33,877 bases of DNA. It comes from Desulfovibrio sp. (GTDB lineage: Bacteria; Desulfobacterota; Desulfovibrionia; Desulfovibrionales; Desulfovibrionaceae). This document shows positions 16,144 through 24,162 of this stretch, piece after piece. A program made the translations under genes and the position numbers. The stretch is taken from positions 1 through 33,877 of the forward strand of contig JAFTCE010000059.1 of NCBI GenBank assembly GCA_017454855.1. Reading direction: 5' to 3'. Under the pieces are notes generated by a model. It had not been told where the DNA came from. It did no database searches and was given only the letters and a program-made list of their open reading frames with translations. Position 1 is the stretch's first letter. Each line of letters opens with the position of its first letter.

Positions 16144-16773
16144 TCAGTTGCGCGTTTTTTTCTGTTTTGTGTTTTTGGCCTCGTGCAGGGCGCAGGCCAA
16201 TTCGCTTGCCAATGTCTCCATCATAAAGGACGTTATGCCTTCATCCAGGTTGATTTCCTGGGGTGTCAGCAGGCCAATGCGCATTTGGCTATTGGCCACG
16301 GCATTGCGTCGGGAAATATTTTTGAACTTGACCCTGTCCGGCTGCTTGGCAGCGGGTATCTGGCGCTGCACCAGAAGCACGTCGGCCACGATCGCCGTAC
16401 TGCCGCCGCCGGTAAGGGTGGATTTTGCGCCGTAGCCGCTGTCAACCACGGAACGGGCATGTTCCTGGGAGGTCACGCCCGCTGCCAGGACGACGATTTG
16501 CAGGATGTAGCCTGCCTGGCTGGGATTGTCCACTGTGGTGTAGCCCAGAAGGCGCAGGCTGGCCTCGGTGTGGGCCTGCAGCGATGCGGCGCGCTGGTTG
16601 GTATTGTCGCGGACGTTGATGTAGACAATAGGGTGAACATCCTCGTGCGAGGCTGCAAGGTGACCGTGGCGCAGTATTTCCGTCTCTACAGAGCTGGATT
16701 TCTGGCGCATGCAAGCGGGAAGGAGCAGAAAATGCAGGCAAAGCAAGACAAGTAGGGAGCGTGATAGCGGCAT
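16144..16773 (-). CDS. TraT-like outer-membrane lipoprotein
   Basis: The 209-residue precursor has a lipoprotein signal (LLVLLCLHFLLLPAC, lipidated C21). The mature part lines up with the TraT family: VYINVRDNTNQ followed by a helix, then a GYTTVDNPSQAGYILQIVVL stretch, later IVADVLLVQR, and an ending like TraT's (INLDEGITSFMMETLASEL). Plasmid TraT proteins are outer-membrane lipoproteins for surface exclusion and serum resistance; chromosomal relatives are of unknown role. The glycine-rich membrane segment of TraT is reduced here to a short loop (GYGAKSTLTGGGS). GGGAGG lies five bases before the ATG. It lies upstream of, and on the same strand as, the flagellar accessory unit, which has its own promoter. 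Confidence 0.65.
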   Translation of the reverse strand: MPLSRSLLVLLCLHFLLLPACMRQKSSSVETEILRHGHLAASHEDVHPIVYINVRDNTNQRAASLQAHTEASLRLLGYTTVDNPSQAGYILQIVVLAAGVTSQEHARSVVDSGYGAKSTLTGGGSTAIVADVLLVQRQIPAAKQPDRVKFKNISRRNAVANSQMRIGLLTPQEINLDEGITSFMMETLASELACALHEAKNTKQKKTRN

Positions 16774-16927
16774 AGAGACCTCCCGAAGTTTGGCGCTTGC
16801 GTTGTTCTATTTCAAGTAAAATAGCCTAAATGACCGCCGCTGTCTAGCTGTGGAGCAGGTTAATAGAGCCTCTTTTCACGCCGCAGGAAAGGAATGACGT
16901 GCTGCATCCGAGTCGAGACCAAAAGCC

Positions 16928-16956
16928 TTGACATAAGAGCCTTGGCTGGACATGCT
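16928..16956 (+). promoter_or_regulatory. Candidate sigma-70 promoter of the lipoprotein phosphatase gene
   Basis: A perfect TTGACA (16928-16933) is followed after 17 bases by CATGCT (16951-16956), about 85 bases before the ATG at 17042. The -10 box matches only half of the consensus. The rest of the 268-base gap back to the TraT-like gene shows only a short stem (CTATTT/AAATAG near 16807-16826). Confidence 0.35.
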
Positions 16957-17041
16957 GCCAGAGGACAAACGGCACCTTGGTAGACAAAGTCAGCCAAATC
17001 CGAAAATCGTGAAAGACAACCATATTTTCTGGAGTATCGTC

Positions 17042-18208
17042 ATGAAACATCCTTATCTTGTTGTTTTGCTTGCCTTAGTACTCTGTGGCTGTTCGACAGC
17101 CCAGCATAGGGTAGACATGGCAGATATCGACGTGCCCACAAGAGACCAACTCGCCCAGATTTCCGTGAATGCAAATGGCAACAATTTTCACTATTGGAAC
17201 AAAAACGCCATTTCTTTTCAGAAGCTCACGTCCTATGTGCGAGAGGTCACAAATCCGGCAAGCCCGCATTACATTCCCGTAGAGGACAGGATTGCCGTCT
17301 TCGATCTGGATGGAACCCTCATTTGTGAAACAACACCTTCGTATTTTGAGTGGATGCTTTACCTTGAGCGGGCTTTAAACGATCCCACCTACAAGCCCAC
17401 ACCCAAGGAAAAGGCTTACGCCAACATGGTGAAGGCCGGAATCTATCACATCGGCATTCCTAACCCAGTAGCGGGAACGGGACTGGAATCAAGTCCTCAT
17501 GGAGTCGGTTTCAAGGCCCCCAAGGAGCTTCCCAAAGACCTCTCCAGGGAAGAGGCCAGAGCGCAGGAAACCGCCTTCGCAGGCATGTCCCTCAAGGATT
17601 ACGATGCCTATGTAAAACGCTTTATGAAGACACCTGCCGAAGGGATGAGAAATCTTTTGCGCGGCGACAGTTTCTATCTTCCCATGGTTGAAGTTCTCTC
17701 CTATCTTGCTGCCAATAACTTCAAGCTCTTCATAGTTTCGGGTTCCGACCGCCAGACAGTGCGCATCTTGGCACATGGCGCACTTCCCGTGGACTCCGAC
17801 AACATCATCGGAACGGACGTGAAAGCGTATGCATCGCATCAGGGAACGACAGACGGACTCGACTACAGGCATACTGGAGAAGATGTCATCCTGCGCGGAG
17901 AGTTCATTGAGAAAAATTTACAAATGAACAAGGTTTCGAGTATCGTTCGTGAGATAGGCAAACAACCTGTCCTTGCCTTTGGCAATTCGTCAGGCGATTA
18001 CAGTATGTTTAGTTACACGGTCACAAACAATAAGTACAAAGCTTTGGCTTTTGCCCTCCTCTGCGATGACACGGAACGTGAACTTGGCAATCCTGGAAAG
18101 GCCGAAAAAGTTCGTGCTGCCTGCGAAGCACAGGGATGGATTCCCGTTTCTATGAAGAATGATTTCCGCCTCATCTACGGTCGTCATGTGACAAGGGCAG
18201 ACAAGTAG
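17042..18208 (+). CDS. HAD-superfamily phosphatase exported as a lipoprotein
   Basis: The 388-residue precursor has a lipoprotein signal (YLVVLLALVLCGC, lipidated C17). The HAD motifs are complete: motif I DLDGT (88-92, nucleophile D88), motif II IVSGS (S233), a lysine for motif III near 291-301, and motif IV GNSSGDYSM (314-322, with D319). A large cap lies between motifs I and II. The order and spacing resemble phosphoserine phosphatase-like haloacid dehalogenases. Here the enzyme would work on the periplasmic side of the envelope, cleaving an unknown phosphate ester. GGAG seven bases before the ATG at 17042 sets the start; the open frame upstream is not coding. Base composition is lower in GC than that of neighbours, hinting at transfer. 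Confidence 0.85.
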   Translation: MKHPYLVVLLALVLCGCSTAQHRVDMADIDVPTRDQLAQISVNANGNNFHYWNKNAISFQKLTSYVREVTNPASPHYIPVEDRIAVFDLDGTLICETTPSYFEWMLYLERALNDPTYKPTPKEKAYANMVKAGIYHIGIPNPVAGTGLESSPHGVGFKAPKELPKDLSREEARAQETAFAGMSLKDYDAYVKRFMKTPAEGMRNLLRGDSFYLPMVEVLSYLAANNFKLFIVSGSDRQTVRILAHGALPVDSDNIIGTDVKAYASHQGTTDGLDYRHTGEDVILRGEFIEKNLQMNKVSSIVREIGKQPVLAFGNSSGDYSMFSYTVTNNKYKALAFALLCDDTERELGNPGKAEKVRAACEAQGWIPVSMKNDFRLIYGRHVTRADK

Positions 18209-18231
18209 CTTTCGAGCGGGGGAAAATGCGC

Positions 18232-18260
18232 TTGACGGACGGCCAATGCCTCCCTATCGT
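18232..18260 (+). promoter_or_regulatory. Sigma-70-like promoter before the small exported-protein genes
   Basis: TTGACG (18232-18237), a 17-base spacer and TATCGT (18255-18260). It would give a leader of about 180 bases before the ATG at 18449. Confidence 0.45.
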
Positions 18261-18448
18261 ACCTTCATAATCTTCTGGGAAGGTCGAATGGCTTCTCTCC
18301 ACCGGTGGCGAAGCCTGGAGCCGCCTGTGGATGGAACCATACCCCCTGCACGTATGTGGGGTACCATGTGGGCAATGTGTCGCTCGCCAAGCGTGCTGAA
18401 CTTTGTAGGCGACAAAACATTTTCAAAAGGATTCCCGAGGAAATGCAG
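18261..18448 (+). other. Structured 5' leader of unknown type
   Basis: The stretch has no gene but holds several stems: ACCTTC/GAAGGT (18261-18266, 18279-18284), the palindrome CCACCGGTGG near 18299-18308, TACCCC/GGGGTA (18340-18345, 18358-18363), and TGTCG/CGACA (18378-18382, 18410-18414). I could not match it to a known riboswitch. It may be a cis-regulatory leader. Confidence 0.3.
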
Positions 18449-18898
18449 ATGAAACGTGCTTTTTTGCCTCTTGCCCTGTGCTGTGTACTTGTCCTCTGCG
18501 CTACCGTTGTCACTGCTGCGGACAAGGCTGGCGACGCTGACCCAACTCACGTCGAAGCTGCCGGCAATGTGGTGGATCAACTTACCGGCACGCTGTGGCA
18601 GAAGTCCACGCTCACGGAAAAATTGGCTTTTTTGCTCGGCGTGGAGACAGCCATCACGGTGGAACACTTCGTCAATGACAAGGTCAAGGAACATGTCGGC
18701 AAAACGGGCAAGAAACCTATCTCCAACCTGTCCCCGTTTGAAAAGGGCTGGATGACCGTTTTCAAGGATACACCGCGCTCCTCCATCGCCCAGCTCGTGG
18801 ATGACTGGTATGCCGCGCATCCTGACCACCTTGAACGTCCGGTCATGGGCGTCATCTGGTTTGAGATCATTGCGCCGCAGCTCCCGGCCAACAAATAG
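18449..18898 (+). CDS. Small exported protein of unknown function
   Basis: The 149-residue precursor has a clear signal peptide (MKRAFLPLALCCVLVLCA, cut near VVTAA-DK). The mature ~125 residues are mostly helical and charged (LTEKLAFLLGVETAITVEHFVNDKVKEH), with a C-terminal hydrophobic stretch (VMGVIWFEIIAPQL). I do not recognise a family. The start at 18449 has GAGG eight bases upstream; another ATG at 18443 is too close to that site. It is followed after 15 bases by a glycine-zipper lipoprotein gene, so the two probably form an operon working in the periplasm or at the outer membrane. Confidence 0.8.
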   Translation: MKRAFLPLALCCVLVLCATVVTAADKAGDADPTHVEAAGNVVDQLTGTLWQKSTLTEKLAFLLGVETAITVEHFVNDKVKEHVGKTGKKPISNLSPFEKGWMTVFKDTPRSSIAQLVDDWYAAHPDHLERPVMGVIWFEIIAPQLPANK

Positions 18899-18913
18899 CC
18901 GAAGGAAGTGCAT

Positions 18914-19144
18914 ATGAACAAGGTTCTGATGAGCGGATTGCTGGCCGTCCTCTGCCTGGGCGGCCCTGTGGGCTGCACCAATATGAGCAAGACACAGCAA
19001 GGCGTTGCCAGCGGCGCGGTTATCGGCGCGTTGGGCGGCGCGGGCATTGCTGCCATTGCCGGCGGCTATGCCGGCTGGGGTGCCCTGGCCGGTGCCGGCG
19101 TGGGCGCACTGGCCGGGGGCATTGTGGGGCATGCCAAGCGCTAG
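18914..19144 (+). CDS. Glycine-zipper lipoprotein
   Basis: The 76-residue precursor has a lipoprotein signal peptide ending GGPVGC. The mature part is a single glycine zipper: GAVIGALGGAGIAAIAGG, YAGWGALAGAG, VGALAGGIVGHAKR, with small residues every four positions. OsmB- and SlyB-like proteins have this form and insert into or stiffen the outer membrane, often under envelope stress. AAGGA seven bases before the ATG at 18914 sets the start; an in-frame GTG six bases upstream is less likely. It follows the exported-protein gene closely and probably shares its transcript. Confidence 0.82.
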   Translation: MNKVLMSGLLAVLCLGGPVGCTNMSKTQQGVASGAVIGALGGAGIAAIAGGYAGWGALAGAGVGALAGGIVGHAKR

Positions 19145-19192
19145 CACATCTTCGGGCGCAAATTTGGGCTTTACGCAAGAGCTAGGAGCGCT

Positions 19193-19414
19193 GTGACGGG
19201 TTTTCTCCTGTGGATAGACACACTTGTGGATGACCGTCAGAGCGTGATGACCCCGTACGTCCGAGGCCAGAGATACTTTGCGTTCTCAAACGCATGCGCC
19301 ATCGCGTATGCGTTTGAGGCGTTGTCCAAGTCCAAGGGGGAGATCGAGACTGCGACAAAAATTTTTTTGACACAGCGCACGGCTCTCCTCGCTTCCGGCA
19401 AAAATTTTGCATGA
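19193..19414 (+). CDS. Possible small protein upstream of fliR (weak)
   Basis: A 73-codon frame begins with GTG at 19193, has AGGAG just upstream, and stops 9 bases before the fliR start codon, so it could couple translation into fliR, which lacks a ribosome-binding site. The product (MTGFLLWIDTLVDDRQ... ending KNFA) has no family I recognise. The reverse strand here also carries a plausible 64-codon frame (19237-19431), and a strong inverted repeat lies inside, so coding is doubtful. Confidence 0.3.
   Translation: MTGFLLWIDTLVDDRQSVMTPYVRGQRYFAFSNACAIAYAFEALSKSKGEIETATKIFLTQRTALLASGKNFA
19285..19318. repeat. Perfect 11-bp inverted repeat upstream of fliR
   Basis: CTCAAACGCAT (19285-19295) and ATGCGTTTGAG (19308-19318) are exact reverse complements around a 12-base loop. 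No T-run follows on the plus strand. It may be an mRNA hairpin or an operator in the 279-base gap before fliR. Confidence 0.55.
19396..19411 (+). promoter_or_regulatory. Candidate sigma-54 promoter immediately before fliR
   Basis: CCGGCAAAAATTTTGCA has GG and GC separated by exactly ten bases and a TTGCA -12 box. The start of transcription would fall only a few bases before the ATG at 19424, giving an almost leaderless mRNA, which lowers confidence. Confidence 0.35.
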
Positions 19415-19423
19415 TCTGCGCGC

Positions 19424-20215
19424 ATGGACATCTTTCATTATGATCCTGCCAGCATGCTCAGCCTCCTGCTCACGCTTATGCGCGTGAGCATCGTCATGTT
19501 CATGCTGCCCATCTTTTCCACGAATAACATTCCCGTGCAGGTCAAGGCCGCCGCCACCTTGGTACTTACCCTGGGCATCTGGCCGTATCTCTCGTTTAAT
19601 GCGGCCTACATGCCAGCGCATCCCTTTGACGTGGGCATCATGATTCTGGGGGAATTGGTCATGGGGCTCGTGCTGGGCATGGCCGTCAATTTTCTGTTCA
19701 TGGGCATCCAGTCCGGCGGGGAATTGCTCGGATTTCAGATGGGTTTCACCATGATCCATTTTGCCGACCCGCTCTCTGGCAATCAGACGGGGGCATCGTC
19801 TTTCTTCCTCTGGATGGTTTCGTCTCTGGTATTTTTGACTCTGGACGGTCATTTATACATGATCAAGGGCTTTGCCGGTTCCTTTGCCCTGATTCCCCCT
19901 GGCGAACTCTTTCTCGGTCGCCTGGTCCTGGATCAGGTGCTTTCCTTGTCTGCCCAAGTCTTTATCCTGGCACTGCAGATCGCGGCGCCGGTCATGGTGG
20001 CGCTCTTCTTGGTGGAAGTGACATTGGCGCTCATGGCGCGCACATCCCCACAGGTACACATCATGGAATTTGGCTTTCCACTCAAGATCATCGTCGGCTT
20101 TTTTTTTCTCGGCTTGCTCATGAGCATCATGAGCGAGCGCATCGCGGAATTCATCCAGGGCATGGATGCCCTGTTCGGCAATTTGCTCAGGGCCATGAGT
20201 CCCCCGAAACTCTAG
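19424..20215 (+). CDS. fliR: Flagellar type III export protein FliR
   Basis: The 263-residue inner-membrane protein has about six membrane spans. It belongs to the FliP/FliQ/FliR export gate at the base of the flagellum, which passes rod, hook and filament subunits. FliR-type features are the start MDIFHYDPASMLSLLLTLMR, the segment GELVMGLVLGMAVNFLFMGI, GGELLGFQMGF, and the end with SPQVHIMEFGFPLKIIVGF. Length is normal. No ribosome-binding site is visible, but the start matches the family. FliP, FliQ and FlhB are not next to it, so the gate genes are split in this genome. A terminator follows at 20251. Confidence 0.94.
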   Translation: MDIFHYDPASMLSLLLTLMRVSIVMFMLPIFSTNNIPVQVKAAATLVLTLGIWPYLSFNAAYMPAHPFDVGIMILGELVMGLVLGMAVNFLFMGIQSGGELLGFQMGFTMIHFADPLSGNQTGASSFFLWMVSSLVFLTLDGHLYMIKGFAGSFALIPPGELFLGRLVLDQVLSLSAQVFILALQIAAPVMVALFLVEVTLALMARTSPQVHIMEFGFPLKIIVGFFFLGLLMSIMSERIAEFIQGMDALFGNLLRAMSPPKL

Positions 20216-20250
20216 GCTGTGTGGAATACTTCAGAAAGAGAGATGCACTG

Positions 20251-20286
20251 CCGTTCCTGAAGTGAGCGCACTTCAGACGGACTTTT
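20251..20286 (+). terminator. Probable intrinsic terminator after fliR
   Basis: CTGAAGTG/CACTTCAG forms a perfect 8-bp stem with an AGCG loop, extended across a two-base bulge by CCGT/ACGG, and is followed by ACTTTT. It lies 36 bases after the fliR stop. Confidence 0.6.
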
Positions 20287-20360
20287 ACTGTGGTCAGGCT
20301 CCAAGGGCAAGGCGTGCTTGACCTTTTGATGGCAATGAACAGCCTACATTGAGGCATGAC

Positions 20361-23009
20361 ATGGCGACGAGGCAGCAAAGAGAAATAAGACTCTCCCCTG
20401 GGGGCTATTTGCGTTTTGAGGATGGCCCGGGAACGGACTGGCAAGAGCAATGGTTCTTGCTAGGCGCACAACGGAGGCGGGAAACGGATGCGGTACGGGC
20501 CTTTTGGCATGGCGTCAGCGCGAGCTGCATAACGGCCCTCTGCCATGTGGCCTCCCCGGACATTGCCCTAGACGAGGAGATCCGGCGCATCCCGGCCATT
20601 CCCCTTCCCGAGGCCGCTGAACAATGGCTGGATGCTGCACCTCCCATGCCCGGCGGCGAGTACCTGTCTTTGGAGATGCTGGCAAGGCTGTGGGTTAAAT
20701 TGCTCGCCTGGTGTGCCCAGGCCGTGTCCGTACGCGGCGGCATTGCGACTTTCCTGCAAGAATGCGCCCCCCAATGGCAACATGTGGGACGAATTTTTTT
20801 TCATCTTGCCGAGAACAGGATGGATGCGGCACGTCCCTTTGCCTTTCTGGCCACCTACGCCATAGGACTCAATGAACATGGCCAACCTCGCCATGTCCCG
20901 CTGTCCAACGCTTTGCGCCAGTATGCTGCGGCCAAGGATAAGCCCGCCCTCCTGCATCTCCTGGAGCCTCTGCACAAGGCGGCACAACAGCTACCCTGGG
21001 TGCGGGCCATGGTTGACGACAATTCCATTTATCAGCCTTGGCCTTGGCAGGCACGTAAGGCCCATGACTTCCTCAAAAGCGCGGAGACCCTGGAATCCTG
21101 TGGCATAGGCGTGCGGCTGCCCAACTGGTGGCGGCAGCGCCGCCACCCCGTGGTTCATGCCGTGTTCAACATGCGCACATCCGCGCACTTGGGAGCGCAG
21201 TCTCTGGTCGATGTGGATCTTCGCGTTGCTCTGGGCGAAGAAGAGTGTTCGACACAGGAGCTGCAGCGCTTGTTGGAGCAAGGTGAAAGCGGCCTTGTCC
21301 TCTTCAAGGGGCAATGGATTGAGCTGGACAGGGACAAGCTGCAACAGGCCCTGGCCCACTGGAAACACGTTGAAAAACAGGCAGCGGCAGGCAATTTGGG
21401 CTTCGCGCAGGGCATGCGCCTTCTCGCCGGATATGCCTGTGGGGCCGAAGATACGCTAACCAGCGTCGATGAAGAAGTGCAGACATGGTCCTCCCCTGTA
21501 GCGGGCACGGGCTTTAGGGAGCTGATGAGCGCCGCACGCACCGAGGCCGTGGACAGCATCCCTGGCCTGCGCGCCACCTTGCGACCGTATCAGGCCCGCG
21601 GCGTGGCCTGGCTTGCCTTTCTCGATAGGCTCGGCCTAGGCGCCTGCCTTGCCGACGACATGGGCCTGGGCAAGACCATGCAGATTCTGGCCTTGTTGCT
21701 GCGGGAGCGCGGCCACGGCCCCAGCCTGCTCGTTGCTCCGGCCTCACTCCTGGGCAACTGGCAGGCCGAAGCGCGAAAATTTGCCCCGGACTTGCGCCTT
21801 CTCGTCCTGCATGGCCAGAACAGGAAGGCCCTGGCCGCCAACCCCGACGAGGGCGTTTTGGACGACGTGGATCTTGTCCTGGTCAGCTATGCCGGCTTGG
21901 CAGGCATGTCCTGGCTGGCCAAAAGATCTTGGCGCCGCGTCATTGCTGACGAGGCCCAGGCCATCAAGAATGCGGGCACGCGGCAAAGCAAATCCGTGCG
22001 GGCATTGCAGGCCGCTGCCCGCATTGCCCTTACGGGTACGCCCGTGGAAAATGGCCTTTCCGATCTGTGGGCGCTCTTTGACTTTCTCAATCCCGGCTTG
22101 CTGGGGTCGGCCAAGGTTTTTGCCGCAGCCGTCAAGCGTATGCAGAGTTCTTCTGCTCGTTTTGCGCCCCTGCGCAAGCTGACGGCGCCCTACATTCTGC
22201 GGCGCATGAAGACGGATAAGACCGTCATTGATTCCCTGCCCGACAAGACGGAAGTACCCCTGTACTGCCAGTTGACCAAGGCGCAGGCGCGGCTTTACTT
22301 GGGCGTAACCAGCAAGCTGCAGCAGGCATTGGAAGACCTGGATGACTCCACTGAAGCCAAAAGACGTCGTCGCATACTTATTTTGCAGAGCCTCATGTTG
22401 CTCAAGCAAATCTGTAACCATCCTGCTCAAGCCCAGGGAGGGGACTTTGCAGCGGAGGCATCGGGAAAATTCCAAGCCGTTGCCGCATTGTGTACCACCT
22501 TGGCCGCTCGTCAGGAAAAACTCTTGGTCTTCACGCAGTTTCGGGAAATTGTCGATCCTCTGGCGCAATGCCTTGCTGGGATTTTCCATGCCCCGGGCTT
22601 GACGCTGCATGGCGGCATTGCCGTGGGCAAACGTCAGGCAGTGGTGGATGCCTTCCAGGCAGAAGACGGGCCGCCCTTTCTCGTCCTCACGCTCAAGGTT
22701 GGCGGCACTGGACTGACACTGACCGAAGCCGGTCACGTCATACACTTTGACCGTTGGTGGAATCCGGCCGTGGAAGATCAGGCAACGGATCGTGCCTACC
22801 GCATCGGCCAAAAAAAGAATGTCCTCGTACACAAATGCATCACCAGGGGCACGTTGGAAGAAAAAATTGACGATTTGATCCGCAGCAAAAGAGAACTTGC
22901 GGATGAAATCCTCGGCAGTGGCGCTGAAGTCAATATCACGGCCTTGAGCGACGAAGAAATTCACAATCTCCTGCGTCTGGACATGGAGCATATAGCGGGG
23001 CAGGCATGA
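20361..23009 (+). CDS. SNF2-family helicase-like ATPase
   Basis: The protein has 882 residues. The C-terminal half is a complete SNF2/Rad54-type motor: motif I DDMGLGKT (432-439), motif II DEAQ (530-533), motif III LTGTPVENGLSDLW, motif V VGGTGLTLTEAGHVI and motif VI RAYRIGQ (811-817), in the HepA/RapA-like bacterial group. The first ~400 residues resemble the N-terminal region found in bacterial SNF2 proteins that pair with SWIM proteins. It should translocate on double-stranded DNA, remodelling protein-DNA complexes; its true target is unknown. GAGG seven bases before the ATG at 20361 sets the start. It overlaps the next gene by four bases (ATGA), so the two products are made together and probably act together. 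Confidence 0.93.
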   Translation: MATRQQREIRLSPGGYLRFEDGPGTDWQEQWFLLGAQRRRETDAVRAFWHGVSASCITALCHVASPDIALDEEIRRIPAIPLPEAAEQWLDAAPPMPGGEYLSLEMLARLWVKLLAWCAQAVSVRGGIATFLQECAPQWQHVGRIFFHLAENRMDAARPFAFLATYAIGLNEHGQPRHVPLSNALRQYAAAKDKPALLHLLEPLHKAAQQLPWVRAMVDDNSIYQPWPWQARKAHDFLKSAETLESCGIGVRLPNWWRQRRHPVVHAVFNMRTSAHLGAQSLVDVDLRVALGEEECSTQELQRLLEQGESGLVLFKGQWIELDRDKLQQALAHWKHVEKQAAAGNLGFAQGMRLLAGYACGAEDTLTSVDEEVQTWSSPVAGTGFRELMSAARTEAVDSIPGLRATLRPYQARGVAWLAFLDRLGLGACLADDMGLGKTMQILALLLRERGHGPSLLVAPASLLGNWQAEARKFAPDLRLLVLHGQNRKALAANPDEGVLDDVDLVLVSYAGLAGMSWLAKRSWRRVIADEAQAIKNAGTRQSKSVRALQAAARIALTGTPVENGLSDLWALFDFLNPGLLGSAKVFAAAVKRMQSSSARFAPLRKLTAPYILRRMKTDKTVIDSLPDKTEVPLYCQLTKAQARLYLGVTSKLQQALEDLDDSTEAKRRRRILILQSLMLLKQICNHPAQAQGGDFAAEASGKFQAVAALCTTLAARQEKLLVFTQFREIVDPLAQCLAGIFHAPGLTLHGGIAVGKRQAVVDAFQAEDGPPFLVLTLKVGGTGLTLTEAGHVIHFDRWWNPAVEDQATDRAYRIGQKKNVLVHKCITRGTLEEKIDDLIRSKRELADEILGSGAEVNITALSDEEIHNLLRLDMEHIAGQA

Positions 23010-24124
23010 GTTACGAATTTTTTGAATATGTCCCTGTGGAGGAAAAGGAAAAACGCGCCAGCAGGATGCTGGCCAAACTGCAAGGCAAAGGCACGCAGGT
23101 GCAGCCCATCTTGGCATTTACGGGAGCCCTGGCCAAAACCTTCTGGGGCAAAAGCTGGTGCCAGAATCTAGAACTCTATGCCGACTACGCCAACAGGCTG
23201 TCCAGGGGCCGCAGCTATGTGCGCCACGGTTGTCTGTGCCATCTGGAGATAGCCGCTGGTCAGGTGAAGGCAAAGGTGATGGGCAGCCGTCTGTATCAAG
23301 TCAGGATAGACATTGCGCCGCTGGCAGCCGAGCGTTGGCAGGCCGTCTGCGCCAGATGCCAAGGCCAGATTGCTACGCTCATCGAATTGTTGCAGGGCAA
23401 GCTGTCGCGTGAGGTCATGGGCGTCATCTGCGATCCGGAAAAAGGCATTTTCCCGGCCCCTAAGGAAGTGCGTTTCTCCTGCTCCTGCCCGGACAGCGCC
23501 AACATGTGCAAGCATGTGGCTGCCACACTCTATGGCGTCGGACGGCGCCTGGATGACGCCCCGGAGCAGATTTTCACCCTGCGCTGCGTCAATGCCGATG
23601 CCCTGCTGCCGCAGATACTGGAAGTGAGCGCACACGAAAGCGCCGCGACCTTACATGTGGACGACATGGGCGCGCTTTTTGGCATCGATCTTATCCTGGA
23701 TGGTACGGCGGATGCATCTATGCATGGACGCGCAGTTGCGCCCGCTGCTGCGCACACGGACATGCCCGCGTCTGGATGCGCCAACGAAGGCCCGCAGAAA
23801 TGCCAGGTTGAAGGCACAAAACCGCCAGCCCCTGCCCTGCCACAATCGTGCGCTTCGTCGATCGGGACAATACCTGTCAGGCCAGGCACACGGCCACGCG
23901 GGCTGCTCAAGCCCCAAAAGCCCACAGGGATGGCCGTCTGCAACCTGCACCGCCTTTCAGGGTTGAGTGCCGCTGCCTTCGCCGCTGCCCTTGGCGTCAC
24001 AGTCGTCACGGTGGAGCGCTGGGAAGGCATACGCGGAGCATTGCGGCTCAAGGCCGATTCCCTGCAGGCGCTGCTGCGCTTTCAGGAACAGCTTTTGCAA
24101 AAACTCAACCTCGGCGCGTCGTAA
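23006..24124 (+). CDS. SWIM zinc-finger protein with C-terminal HTH-like domain
   Basis: The protein has 372 residues. Residues 40-155 match the N-terminal part of bacterial SWIM proteins (TFWGKSWCQNLE, YANRLSRGRSYVR). The SWIM finger is complete: C159-x-C161-x6-C168-x-H170 (FSCSCPDSANMCKHVAATLYG), expected to bind zinc and DNA or protein. Residues about 240-305 are a Pro/Ala-rich linker. From about 310 on there is a helix-turn-helix that resembles HigA/YgiT-like antitoxin DNA-binding domains (LSAAAFAAALGVTVVTVERWEG). The SWIM plus HTH fusion is unusual. It is coupled to the SNF2 gene by a four-base overlap, and likely brings that motor to DNA. No terminator is visible before the convergent thiE. 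Confidence 0.88.
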   Translation: MSYEFFEYVPVEEKEKRASRMLAKLQGKGTQVQPILAFTGALAKTFWGKSWCQNLELYADYANRLSRGRSYVRHGCLCHLEIAAGQVKAKVMGSRLYQVRIDIAPLAAERWQAVCARCQGQIATLIELLQGKLSREVMGVICDPEKGIFPAPKEVRFSCSCPDSANMCKHVAATLYGVGRRLDDAPEQIFTLRCVNADALLPQILEVSAHESAATLHVDDMGALFGIDLILDGTADASMHGRAVAPAAAHTDMPASGCANEGPQKCQVEGTKPPAPALPQSCASSIGTIPVRPGTRPRGLLKPQKPTGMAVCNLHRLSGLSAAAFAAALGVTVVTVERWEGIRGALRLKADSLQALLRFQEQLLQKLNLGAS

Positions 24125-24162
24125 ATTGCGCGAAGCGGAAACATGCGCTGTCGCGGTGCGCG

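Noticed and set aside
19237-19431. 64-codon minus-strand frame before fliR
   Set aside because: It overlaps the fliR start and the inverted repeat and has no ribosome-binding site; the opposite frame at 19193 is slightly better, and neither is convincing.
21744-23117. 457-codon open frame on the minus strand
   Set aside because: It is antisense to the SNF2 motor domain, whose complete helicase motifs show that the plus strand is coding.
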